Notes: a model not told the origin generated them from the sequence alone. Shown: positions 1 through 7,452, counted from the stretch's first letter. The stretch: 12,972 nucleotides of DNA from Sphingomonadales bacterium UBA6171 (GCA_002422985.1 DITZ01000073.1:1-12972); one strand, 5' to 3'. Numbers and translations are program-made.

Positions 1-811
1 CGCGCGGCACCATGGTGGCGATGGTGGGCACCTGGGCCTCATGCCAGGTGAAATGGGTGGAGATGATGGTGGCGCCGGCCGCTTCCACGGCCTGTGCGAG
101 CAGGATCACCTCCTCCTCGCTCATGCCGCCTTCCAGCATGTCCATGGCGGCGATGCGGAAGATCAGGATGAAATCCGGGCCGACGGCGGCGCGCACACGG
201 CGGACGACCTCCACGGGGAAGCGCATGCGGTTTTCATAAGCGCCGCCCCATATATCGGTGCGGAGGTTGGTTTTTTCGACCAGAAAAGTGGAGAGCAGAT
301 AGCCGGCCGAGCCGATGATTTCGACGCCGTCATAGCCGGCGTCCCGCGCCAGCGCGGCGCAGGTGGCGAAATCGGCGAGCTGCTTTTCTATGCCCGCCGC
401 GTCCAGCGCGGTTGGCACATAGCGGCCAATGCGCGAACGCACGGCCGAGGGCGCGACGCAATCCGGCGAGGCGGCCAGCGGCCCGGCGTGCAGGATTTGC
501 AGGCAGATTTTCACCTGCGGATCAGCAGCGTGCACCGCCTGGGTCACGATATGATGCTGCTGGGCTTCCTCTGGCGTTGAAAGCTTAGCCCCGCCGCCCA
601 GCGCCTCCTGGTTGGGGCCGATGCCGCCGGTGATGATCATGCCGACGCCGCCGGCCGCGCGCTCCGCATAATATGCGGCCATGCGGTTGAACCCGTTTGG
701 CATTTCCTCCAGCCCGCTGTGCATGGAGCCCATCAGCACGCGGTTTTTCAGCCGGGTGAAGCCCAGATCAAGCGGGCTGAACAGCAGCGGGTAGCGGTTG
801 TGGGTCGTCAT
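1..811 (-). CDS. fadH: 2,4-dienoyl-CoA reductase, FadH type (N-terminal part, cut by window edge)
   Basis: FadH reduces 2,4-dienoyl-CoA with NADPH so that polyunsaturated fatty acids can complete beta-oxidation in the cytoplasm. Only the first 270 codons are present; the E. coli enzyme has about 670 residues, so the rest of the TIM barrel and the C-terminal Fe-S/FAD/NADPH half lie outside the window. The visible part follows E. coli FadH closely: LKNRVLMGSMH at residues 21-31, LQILHAG at 104-110, YDGVE at 160-164, WGGAYENRMRF at 188-198 and WHEAQVPTIAT at 256-266. Tyr171 and His257 fall where the E. coli catalytic Tyr166 and His252 lie. GGAGG (819-823) sits 7 nt before the ATG and supports this start. 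The TonB-dependent receptor gene ends 103 bp upstream on the same strand. Another old-yellow-enzyme-type flavin oxidoreductase with an altered substrate remains possible, but the match to FadH is strong. Confidence 0.9.
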   Translation of the reverse strand, partial: MTTHNRYPLLFSPLDLGFTRLKNRVLMGSMHSGLEEMPNGFNRMAAYYAERAAGGVGMIITGGIGPNQEALGGGAKLSTPEEAQQHHIVTQAVHAADPQVKICLQILHAGPLAASPDCVAPSAVRSRIGRYVPTALDAAGIEKQLADFATCAALARDAGYDGVEIIGSAGYLLSTFLVEKTNLRTDIWGGAYENRMRFPVEVVRRVRAAVGPDFILIFRIAAMDMLEGGMSEEEVILLAQAVEAAGATIISTHFTWHEAQVPTIATMVPR

Positions 812-856
812 GCACTGGCCTCCATCCTGCTATGGTGGTGCCATGTGCGGGGCAAT

Positions 857-891
857 GGGGGCAGCCCTCTCTATGATGAGTGGCGGCCCCC
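857..891 (-). terminator. Inverted repeat between the TonB receptor gene and fadH
   Basis: Arms gggggcagcc (857-866) and ggcggccccc (882-891) pair over 10 bp with one mismatch around a 15-nt loop. On the minus strand the hairpin begins about 24 nt after the receptor stop codon. No T tract follows, so it is not a canonical intrinsic terminator. It could be a Rho-assisted terminator, an attenuator or an mRNA 3' stabiliser separating the receptor from fadH. Confidence 0.4.
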
Positions 892-896
892 GCGCC

Positions 897-924
897 TGTC
901 AGAACTGGTCGGTGTCAGAACTGG
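897..924. repeat. 12-bp direct repeat across the receptor stop codon
   Basis: The sequence tgtcagaactgg occurs at 897-908 and again at 913-924, a 16-bp period. The second copy carries the last codons (Gln-Phe-stop) of the minus-strand receptor gene; the first copy lies just past its stop. It looks like a small tandem duplication. Confidence 0.7.
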
Positions 925-3812
925 ATTTCCGCCAGCAGCGTATAGGCCCGGCCGCGCGGATCGGCCACGCGCGGTTCCCAGCTGCTGCCGGCACCGCTGT
1001 TGCTGTCATAGGTGATGGCGAACGGCGGGTCCTTGTCGAACAGATTCTTCACGCCGGCGGTCAGGCGCAGCCACTCCCTGGGCTTGTAGCCAACGGAAAG
1101 ATTATAGGTGATATAATCCTCCACCTTCACTTGCAGGTCTGGCGGGCTGACGCGGCCGGCTGTAACGCCCGGCAGCTCCTGATTGGTGTAGCCCGAACGG
1201 AACAGTTGCGAGAGCGATGCCGTCCAGGGGCCTTCGGCATAGGTGAAGAACAGATTATGCTTCCACTTCAGGCCAAGGTCGCCGGAGAAGGTGAAGCGGC
1301 CGACTTCGGACGCACCCTGGGGGGCACCCGGAACGAGGCGGGAGCGTTTCTTCAGCAGCAGCGAGCCATCAAAGCCCGCCGACCAGTCGCCCGTGAACAT
1401 CGGCCCGCCGGCGCGGCCGCTGAACTCGATGCCCGATGTGGTGGTTTCGCCGCTGTTCACCCAGGTGCGGTCGATCGCGGTGATGGTGCCGGTGCCGTCG
1501 CGGATGAAGCGATCCTCGAACAGGCTGTAATTGGCGACCATGTCCTGAAGGGTGAGGATGTCGATCTTGCCTTCGCGGGTGATGTGCCACCAGTCTGCCG
1601 ACAGGAAGACGGAGGGGATGGGTTCGAACACCACGCCGGCGGAGAATTGGCGCGCGGTTTCCGGCCCCAGCGTCTCGCGGCCGCCGGTGAAGATGTTGGG
1701 GGTGATGACCTCGCAGCCCGGCACGGTGCTGTCCACCCGGCCGGCGGAGCATTTGGCGGGATCATAGAGATCGCGGCCGCTGTAGGGCGACTCCAGCACG
1801 CCGTTGAACAGCTGGTTGAAGGTGGGCACGCGGAAGCTGGTGTTATAGGAACCCCGGAACATGATCTGCCTGGCCGGACGATAGCGGGCGGAAATCTTCG
1901 GATTGGTGGTGGTGCCAAAGCCGGTATAGTCGTCGATCCGCAGCGCGCCGGTCAGCTCGAAGCCCTTGAACAGCGGCACAAGGACTTCGGTGTAGGCGGC
2001 CTTCACGATCCGGTGGCGGCCATCGAGCGCATTGGCATCATCAAACGGTGCGTTGAAGATCGGCGGCCGCTCTGTGGCGGCGCGGGCGTCGCCGTTGAAG
2101 CTATATTCCTCGCGCCGCCAGTCGACGCCGACGGCGGCCTGCACCGTGCCACCCCAAATTTCGAACAGCGGCCCGGCGGCCGAGGCATCGACCTGCCACA
2201 GGCCGAACTTGCCGCCATAAAGCGTGACACCGGCGGCCGAGGTGGCGGCGATCAGCGCCATCGCGGCATCCGACTGGCTTTCACCCGGCAGCAGGAAGGG
2301 GTTGATGATGCCGGTGTTGAGCGCATCGACCATGCCGTTGACGATGATATTGCCGTTCGCGTCGCGCACGGTGCGGGTGTAGAAATAGCCTTGGCCCAGT
2401 TGCGATGACGCCTCGCTCTTGCCGTAGCTGATGCCGGCATCATATTCCCATGCGCCGGCGATGGGGCCGGCGAAGGTGAGGGCGGCGCGCAGCGTGTCTG
2501 TGCGGGTTTCCAGTTCACGCGGGCCGCATTCCAGACAGCGCCAGCGCATGGCCATTGGCAGGCCGCGCCGGGCTTCCAGTTCCGGCCACACATTCACCAG
2601 CTGGTTGAATACCCGGTCATACACCGCCGCGCTGTTGGCGTTGCGCGGATAGACATAGTTGAGCGCCGTGGCGGCGGCCGACGCGCTCGATGTCATCTGG
2701 TTGGCGGAGAACAGCTTCGCGGATTCGGCCTGCGAGCCGGTGATTTCCGCCGTTACTTCATGCGCGCCAAAGCGGGCCGTGCCGCGACCGAGGAAGGAGA
2801 TGGTGCGCAGCGGCTGCTGGATGACGGCGGCCTGCCCGGTATCCCAGGCGCAGGCGAATTGCGCGGTGGGGCTGTCCCACAGCAGATGGTCGTAGCTGTC
2901 CATCCCTTCCACCGCGTTGCAGCCGAGGTTGCCGGGGAGATCGAGCGGATTGATGCCGCCGCCGGCGCGCACCGTGGTGCTGCCGGGGATGAAGGGGGCG
3001 ACGCCGGCCGAATTGATGATGGTGCCCAGCGGGCTGTTGGGCGAGACGCCGAGCGGGAAGATGGTGGCAAAGGGCGTGCCGCGCGTGTCTACGGAAAGGC
3101 CGCGTTCGGGCTGGAAGGTGTCGACGAAATCGCGCTGGCTGCCGCGCAGCATCTTGTGATCGGAAATGGAGGCGGCGAACATCATATTATAGCGATCCTT
3201 GTCCAGATCGCCGGCACCGCCCATGAAGGAAAAGCGCCAGATATTGCCGCCGCCGCCTTCGGTCATATCAAGATAGCCCGACGCCTTGCTGCCCTGAAAA
3301 TTCTTGTAGGTGATGAAGTTGATGACGCCGCCGACGGCATCGGTGCCATAGATGGCGGACGCGCCGTCCTTCAGCACTTCGATCCGTTCCACCGCGGACA
3401 ATGGTATCTGGTTCACATCCACCACGCCGCCGTTCAGGCCATGCGCCGGCACGCGGCGGCCGTTCAGCAGGATGAGCGTGGCGGACGCCCCCTGTCCGCG
3501 CAGATTGGCGGACGATGCGCCATTATTGCCCCGCGCGGCGCCGGACACCACATCGCCATTGGAGGCGAGATTGTCGAGGCCATTGCCGTTGGCGGTGAGC
3601 AGTGCGATGAATTGTTCGGGGCTGTTCACACTCTCGCGGCGCAGGTCGTCGGTCGTGAAGATTTGCAGCGGCAGCGCACTGTCCTCGATCACGCGCTTGA
3701 TGCGGGAGCCGGTGATGATGATGGCTTCCGGCTCGGGTGCGGCCGTCTGCGCCCGGGCCGGGCCTGCAATTATGCTGCATCCAAGAGCGGCGGCGAGCCA
3801 GGTTTTCGTCAT
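915..3812 (-). CDS. TonB-dependent outer-membrane receptor
   Basis: A 965-residue outer-membrane transporter that would use TonB-ExbBD energy to import a ligand into the periplasm. A signal peptide covers about residues 1-21, with cleavage likely after ARA. A TonB-box-like EAIIITG follows at 29-35. The plug domain spans about 40-170, with the family hallmarks LRGQGASATLILLNGRR (104-120), VERIEVLKDGASAIYGTDAVGGVINF (141-166, named here only by its role as the conserved plug end). The rest is the beta barrel, which ends in a terminal aromatic (AEIQF) as expected for BAM-dependent outer-membrane proteins. Cysteine pairs in the barrel (for example CLECG, and CSAG with a following PGC) may form loop disulfides. 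AGGGG lies about 7 nt before the ATG. The length and plug type match the large receptor families of sphingomonads and Caulobacter. No substrate can be read from the sequence, and no regulator, SusD-like or degradative gene adjoins it except fadH downstream. Confidence 0.93.
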   Translation of the reverse strand: MTKTWLAAALGCSIIAGPARAQTAAPEPEAIIITGSRIKRVIEDSALPLQIFTTDDLRRESVNSPEQFIALLTANGNGLDNLASNGDVVSGAARGNNGASSANLRGQGASATLILLNGRRVPAHGLNGGVVDVNQIPLSAVERIEVLKDGASAIYGTDAVGGVINFITYKNFQGSKASGYLDMTEGGGGNIWRFSFMGGAGDLDKDRYNMMFAASISDHKMLRGSQRDFVDTFQPERGLSVDTRGTPFATIFPLGVSPNSPLGTIINSAGVAPFIPGSTTVRAGGGINPLDLPGNLGCNAVEGMDSYDHLLWDSPTAQFACAWDTGQAAVIQQPLRTISFLGRGTARFGAHEVTAEITGSQAESAKLFSANQMTSSASAAATALNYVYPRNANSAAVYDRVFNQLVNVWPELEARRGLPMAMRWRCLECGPRELETRTDTLRAALTFAGPIAGAWEYDAGISYGKSEASSQLGQGYFYTRTVRDANGNIIVNGMVDALNTGIINPFLLPGESQSDAAMALIAATSAAGVTLYGGKFGLWQVDASAAGPLFEIWGGTVQAAVGVDWRREEYSFNGDARAATERPPIFNAPFDDANALDGRHRIVKAAYTEVLVPLFKGFELTGALRIDDYTGFGTTTNPKISARYRPARQIMFRGSYNTSFRVPTFNQLFNGVLESPYSGRDLYDPAKCSAGRVDSTVPGCEVITPNIFTGGRETLGPETARQFSAGVVFEPIPSVFLSADWWHITREGKIDILTLQDMVANYSLFEDRFIRDGTGTITAIDRTWVNSGETTTSGIEFSGRAGGPMFTGDWSAGFDGSLLLKKRSRLVPGAPQGASEVGRFTFSGDLGLKWKHNLFFTYAEGPWTASLSQLFRSGYTNQELPGVTAGRVSPPDLQVKVEDYITYNLSVGYKPREWLRLTAGVKNLFDKDPPFAITYDSNSGAGSSWEPRVADPRGRAYTLLAEIQF

Positions 3813-4059
3813 AGTTAGCCCCTTGCTGGAGAGCGGCGGCCTGCATCGGGCCGCTGCCGGATTGTGTTAATCTGAAATTCAGCATGCCGATGCGGGTGAG
3901 GGCAAGGGGGGCGTGTCATTAATGTTACAAGATTGTCGGACTGTTGCCGCGTTGCCGCATAATTGGGGGTGCCTGCGGCAGAAAATACTGTGCAAATGCG
4001 ACAATTGCCCGAATGATGGTTAATCGCTAGGGTCAACCGCCGATTGGGGATGCGCCTGT
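3813..4059. promoter_or_regulatory. Divergent intergenic region between the TonB receptor and TIR-TPR genes
   Basis: This 247-bp stretch has no gene and must hold the promoters for both flanking genes. Visible elements are the palindrome ctgaa-a-ttcag (3872-3882), the palindrome cattaatg (3917-3924), and an exact 8-bp tandem repeat gttgccgc (3943-3950 and 3951-3958). One weak candidate promoter for the rightward gene is ttgggg (3963-3968), a 17-nt spacer, then tactgt (3986-3991). I see no convincing promoter for the leftward receptor gene. Confidence 0.4.
4046..4050 (+). promoter_or_regulatory. Ribosome binding site that fixes the TTG start of the TIR-TPR gene
   Basis: The sequence gggga lies 9 nt before the TTG at 4060. 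In this frame a TAA stop lies upstream at 4021-4023 with no ATG or GTG between, and the conserved TIR motif RYIAFISYS begins two residues after TTG, so TTG is the only sensible start. Confidence 0.6.
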
Positions 4060-5949
4060 TTGACCCGTTATATTGCCTTCATCAGCTATAGCCACCGTGA
4101 CCGGGCGGCGACCGAATGGTTGCACAAGGCGCTGGAATCCTATCGCATTCCAAAAGCGCTGGTCGGCACGCAGACGGCCAAGGGCGAAGTGCCAGCGCGG
4201 CTGGTGCCGATCTTCCGCGACCGCGACGAGCTGGGTGCCGCCGCAGACCTTGGCGTACAGTTGCGCGCTGCATTGGCGAACAGCGAACATCTGATCGTCG
4301 TCGCTTCGCCGGCGGCCAGCGCGTCGCAATGGGTGAATGAGGAAATCCGCAGCTACAAGGCGCTGCACGGTGAAGATCGGGTGCTGGCGCTGATCGTCGG
4401 CGGCGAGCCCTGGTCCAGCGATGCGGCCGGCCATGAGACCGACGAAGCCTTCCCCCGCGCCCTGCGTTACCGGCTGGCATCGGACGGCAGCATCTCCGAC
4501 GACCGCGCCGAGCCGATTGCCGCGGACGGGCGCCCGCAGGGAGACGGCAAGCGGCTGGCGCTGCAAAAGCTGATCGCCGGCATCACCGGCGTCCGGCTTG
4601 ATGATCTGGTGCAGCGCGAAGCCCATCGCCGCGCCCGCCGGCTCACCATCGTCGCCACCGGTGCCGTTGTCGGCATGGTGCTGGCTTCCGGCCTGGCGGC
4701 CTATGCCGAAATCCAGCGCCGGGCCGCGGTGGAGCAGCGGGAGATCGCCAGGCGCGAAACCGCCGCCGCCCGCGCCGCCACCGACTATCTTATCGGCACC
4801 TTCGAACTCACCAACCCCGCGACCGAAAATCCGCGCACCGTCAGCCTTGTCACCATCCTTGGCCGCAGCGCGGACCGCGCCCGCACCGAATTGCGCGAGC
4901 AGCCGGAGATCGAGGCGCGGCTGGTGTCGGCCGTGGGCCGGGCCTTCAACAATCTTGGCCTGCTGGCGGAAGCCGAAGTGGCGCTCGCCCGTGCGCTGCC
5001 CGCCATCAAGCGCGCCGGGCCGGAGGGCGCGTCTGCCCTGCTGACGCTGGCGACCACCCATATCAAGCGCGGTCAGCTCGATCGTGCGCGCGGCACCCTC
5101 GCCAATGCCGAGCGGCTGCTGGGCACCGCGCAGGGGGAGCATCTGCTGCAACGGGCCGAACTGGCGGCAACCCGCGGGCAGATTGCCTATGCGAAGGGCA
5201 ATGCCGAAGCCGCGCTGATCGATTATGACCGGGCGCTCGCCTATCTGCGGCAGGCTGACGATAATGATCCGCGCCGGCTGGGGCATCTGCTGGACCTGCG
5301 CGGCAATGCGCTGGTGGACCTTGGCCGCAATGACGAGGCGGAGAAGGCGCTGGCAGCGGCAAATGATCTGCTGGTGCGCTTTCAGGGCGCGCGGCACCTG
5401 CGCACCGGCAAGAACTGGTACAGCCGCGCTCTGGCGGCCTATGGCGCCGGCAATTATGCCGAGGCCGAGGCGCGCATCGACACTTCCATCGGGATTTTCA
5501 CCGACCTGCTGGACCAGACCAACCCGATCCGCGCCGATTCGCTGTCGCTGAAAGGCTCGATCCTGCATGCGCGCGGCCGCAACCGCGAGGCCGACCGGGC
5601 GCTGGAGGAGGCGGTAGACGCCTATCGGCAGGTCTATGGCGGCCCGCATCACAATATCGGCATCGCCGAATATTATCGGGCGCAGGTGGCGCTGGAACTG
5701 GGCCGGACAAAGGATGCCATCGCCTATCTGGATGATGCGATCATCAATTACGCCGCCAGCTATGGTGCCGAGCATCCCAATATCGGCGAGGCCATGGTGA
5801 CGCGCGCCACCATATTGGCGGGCATCGGCCGCAAGGACGAAGCGCGGCAGCAATGCGCCGCCGGCCTTGCCATGCTGGACCGGACGATGGGGCCGAACGC
5901 CAGCTTCACCCAGGGCCTGCGGGAAAATTGCGCCGCGCTCAAACTCTGA
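4060..5949 (+). CDS. Membrane-anchored TIR-domain protein with C-terminal TPR repeats
   Basis: A 629-residue protein starting at TTG. Residues about 4-115 form a TIR domain: strand A/box 1 FISYSHRD (7-14), then FRDRDELG (52-59), a motif common in bacterial TIR proteins, then SQWVNEEI (89-96). In that last segment Glu95 sits four residues after Trp91, the position of the catalytic glutamate in TIR NADases such as SARM1. A linker (about 160-190) ends in an Arg-rich stretch before one transmembrane helix (about 195-216), so the TIR domain should face the cytoplasm under the positive-inside rule. A short charged, possibly coiled-coil segment follows (217-240), then several TPR-like helical pairs (about 280-600), probably periplasmic. 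The architecture recurs in alphaproteobacteria, but its function is not established to my knowledge. NAD-cleaving or scaffold activity is inference. The downstream PEP-CTERM gene starts 101 bp later with its own promoter, so co-transcription is not required. Confidence 0.85.
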   Translation: MTRYIAFISYSHRDRAATEWLHKALESYRIPKALVGTQTAKGEVPARLVPIFRDRDELGAAADLGVQLRAALANSEHLIVVASPAASASQWVNEEIRSYKALHGEDRVLALIVGGEPWSSDAAGHETDEAFPRALRYRLASDGSISDDRAEPIAADGRPQGDGKRLALQKLIAGITGVRLDDLVQREAHRRARRLTIVATGAVVGMVLASGLAAYAEIQRRAAVEQREIARRETAAARAATDYLIGTFELTNPATENPRTVSLVTILGRSADRARTELREQPEIEARLVSAVGRAFNNLGLLAEAEVALARALPAIKRAGPEGASALLTLATTHIKRGQLDRARGTLANAERLLGTAQGEHLLQRAELAATRGQIAYAKGNAEAALIDYDRALAYLRQADDNDPRRLGHLLDLRGNALVDLGRNDEAEKALAAANDLLVRFQGARHLRTGKNWYSRALAAYGAGNYAEAEARIDTSIGIFTDLLDQTNPIRADSLSLKGSILHARGRNREADRALEEAVDAYRQVYGGPHHNIGIAEYYRAQVALELGRTKDAIAYLDDAIINYAASYGAEHPNIGEAMVTRATILAGIGRKDEARQQCAAGLAMLDRTMGPNASFTQGLRENCAALKL

Positions 5950-5981
5950 GAGTCTGACAATATCGAGGTTAATCCAGAAAG

Positions 5982-5997
5982 TGGCACTCGACATGCT
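5982..5997 (+). promoter_or_regulatory. Candidate sigma-54 (-24/-12) promoter of the PEP-CTERM gene
   Basis: The sequence tggcactcgacatgct matches the RpoN consensus TGGCAC-N5-TTGCT with one mismatch (A for the first T of TTGC). The invariant GG (5983-5984) and GC (5995-5996) are exactly 10 nt apart. The predicted transcription start is about 6008, 43 nt before the ATG at 6051. Exosortase A systems often encode PrsK/PrsR, in which PrsR is an NtrC-like sigma-54 activator, so this type of promoter fits the gene it precedes. Neither rpoN nor prsR is in the window. Confidence 0.65.
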
Positions 5998-6035
5998 GCG
6001 ATGCAACGGATATTGTGAACAAATGTAAAATTACC

Positions 6036-6041
6036 GGGGGA
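6036..6041 (+). promoter_or_regulatory. Ribosome binding site for the ATG start of the PEP-CTERM gene
   Basis: The sequence ggggga lies 9 nt before the ATG at 6051. It favours this start over an in-frame GTG at 6015, which would place 12 extra residues, including a cysteine, in front of a good signal peptide. Confidence 0.65.
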
Positions 6042-6050
6042 TGTCTCGCG

Positions 6051-7181
6051 ATGTACAGGGCAAGATTTTTGCTTGCGCCGTTGGCGCTGCTAATGACCGT
6101 TCCGGCGGTAGCTGACGCTATCTCCGTTTCCAGCAACACGGTGGGTACGCTGGTTATCGAGCCTGGTCCTGGCTCCGGTATTTTTGCGGATGACCCGATT
6201 GCCCGCATTTACCGGTCCGATGCCTTTGGTTTCGGGGCTGGATTCGCCGCATTCACTTCATCCAACAGCGATTCCATCTATTTCGAAAATGGCGCGATGT
6301 CGGCCTCGGCCTTCAACGGTGCCAAGGCCGTGACCCAGGTGGACATCAGCGTCACCAATGAGGGGCCCGACCCGATTCTGGACCGGATGCAATCAACCCT
6401 GTTCGAATCGAGCTTCGGCTTTTACGTCGGCCGATTCGGTCCGGGCAGATGTTCCGGTCTGGCACTGCCGGATTGCGAGGCGGTGACAGACGGCTCCGGC
6501 TTCTCCGGCTTCCACGAAGCGGCCGGCTCCACCATGGGCGGCATCGCCGGCGTCAACTTCGCCTTCGAAGTGCTTTATGATGGCGCGCTGATCCGCTCCA
6601 TCGGCGGCAGCATCCTGATGACGGAAACGCCCGGCGGCATCAGCTTCATCGAGAATTTCGGTCCGGCGGGCCAGGATCATCTGTCGGTCGCGTTGCAGGA
6701 CTTCGCGCTGGATGGCATTGATGACTATCGCTATGTCTATGAATGGAACACCAGCCCGTTCGAGGTGATTTTCCCGACGCTGCTGGCGCCTGGCGCCACC
6801 GCCGTTGTGAGCTATCGCATCACCACCGAAAGCTGGTCCCGCGCTGTCATCAACGACGAGACGAGCCGCAACATGATCGTCGGCTTCGCCTGCGTGCGCG
6901 ACCCCGTTGGCCGTGGTGCCGGCAGCGTCAGCCAGTTGCAGCCGATGCGGGCCGCACTCAGCGGCGTCGCCGACTCGCTGACCACCGCGCTGGACAATAC
7001 CTGCCAGGACGAACTGCCGTTCGAGAGCAATGTGCTGAACCTGCCGGTGCTGGAAAACGGCGTGCTGGTGTTCACCTCACCCGTGCCGGAACCGGCCAGC
7101 TGGGCGATGCTGATCGCCGGCTTCGGTCTGGTTGGTGCCGCTTCCCGCCGCCGCCGTCTGGCCATGCGCCACATCGGCTGA
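6051..7181 (+). CDS. Secreted PEP-CTERM protein (PEPxxWA type), unknown central domain
   Basis: A 376-residue exported protein. Residues 1-23 are a signal peptide (basic MYRAR, hydrophobic core, likely cleavage after ADA). The C-terminus is a PEP-CTERM sorting signal: PEPASWAM starts at residue 346, followed by a hydrophobic segment (about 351-365) and an RRRR stop at 366-369. Exosortase, with the cut near PEP, is expected to process such tails on the periplasmic side, often for proteins tied to exopolysaccharide or the cell surface. The roughly 320-residue middle is beta-rich in appearance, with Gly/Ser/Asp content and four cysteines (GRCSG, LPDCE, FACVRD, NTCQD). I do not recognise a catalytic domain there. 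No exosortase gene is present, so processing would be in trans. A sigma-54-like promoter precedes it and a strong terminator follows at 7234-7264, suggesting a single-gene transcript. The ATG is chosen over GTG at 6015 because of the ribosome site and signal peptide. Confidence 0.88.
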   Translation: MYRARFLLAPLALLMTVPAVADAISVSSNTVGTLVIEPGPGSGIFADDPIARIYRSDAFGFGAGFAAFTSSNSDSIYFENGAMSASAFNGAKAVTQVDISVTNEGPDPILDRMQSTLFESSFGFYVGRFGPGRCSGLALPDCEAVTDGSGFSGFHEAAGSTMGGIAGVNFAFEVLYDGALIRSIGGSILMTETPGGISFIENFGPAGQDHLSVALQDFALDGIDDYRYVYEWNTSPFEVIFPTLLAPGATAVVSYRITTESWSRAVINDETSRNMIVGFACVRDPVGRGAGSVSQLQPMRAALSGVADSLTTALDNTCQDELPFESNVLNLPVLENGVLVFTSPVPEPASWAMLIAGFGLVGAASRRRRLAMRHIG

Positions 7182-7190
7182 CCGTGCGGG

Positions 7191-7235
7191 TATGAACTGG
7201 CCTGAGATGAACTGGCCGGTGATGAACAAGGAGGG
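7191..7235. repeat. Three 15-bp tandem units after the PEP-CTERM stop
   Basis: Units tatgaactggcctga (7191-7205), gatgaactggccggt (7206-7220) and the degenerate gatgaacaaggaggg (7221-7235) follow one another directly. The first two share 11 consecutive bases; the third keeps only gatgaac. They sit between the stop codon and the terminator and probably arose by replication slippage. Confidence 0.65.
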
Positions 7236-7264
7236 GCGGCGCAGAAACAGCGCCGCCCTTTTTT
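7234..7264 (+). terminator. Rho-independent terminator of the PEP-CTERM gene
   Basis: A perfect 9-bp GC stem, gggcggcgc (7234-7242) with gcgccgccc (7250-7258), encloses a 7-nt loop agaaaca and is followed by six T residues (7259-7264). The hairpin starts 53 nt after the stop codon, in the direction of transcription of the PEP-CTERM gene. Confidence 0.93.
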
Positions 7265-7289
7265 GTGCCATTCCCCAACTGCGGCTTTT

Positions 7290-7452
7290 TTCCCCGTGAA
7301 CGCGGGAACCCGGCAGGTGCCTGTGCGCTCCCAGGTGAGGACCGGGGCCCCGCTTTCGCGGGGATGACAAAGAGCGTTTCGCGGAGATGACCTCTCGTTC
7401 CGACGTTTCCTGTAGGTCGGTGCGACTGGGTCCCCGCTTTCGCGGGGATGAC
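7290..7452. repeat. Cluster of REP-like palindromic repeats
   Basis: Two near-identical units have the stem ccccgc-tttc-gcgggg followed by atgaca (palindromes at 7348-7363 and 7432-7447). A related diverged unit, ttccccgtgaacgcgggaa, lies at 7290-7308, and a decayed half-unit, gcggagatgac, at 7381-7391. Such elements, recognisable when translated as VIPAKAG or SPRKRGP strings, are common between genes of sphingomonads and other GC-rich proteobacteria. They lie between two convergent genes and encode no protein. Confidence 0.8.

Noticed and set aside
798..2408. A 536-codon open frame on the plus strand opposite the TonB receptor
   Set aside because: Low-complexity translation without motifs; the minus strand gives a complete receptor with plug, barrel and terminal Phe.
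4033..6006. A 657-codon open frame on the minus strand covering the whole TIR-TPR gene
   Set aside because: It is the antisense shadow of a real GC-rich gene. Its translation is rich in Arg, Gly and Gln without a recognisable domain, whereas the plus strand shows clear TIR motifs and TPRs.
4060..7181. TIR-TPR plus PEP-CTERM gene as a two-gene defence system
   Set aside because: They are adjacent, but the second gene has its own sigma-54-like promoter, and a sorting-signal surface protein is not a known partner of TIR effectors. Nothing in the sequence links them beyond proximity.
7290..7452. Possible CRISPR array from the repeated ccccgctttcgcggggatgac
   Set aside because: Only two good copies, no regular spacer length, strongly palindromic core and no cas genes; REP-like elements explain it better.
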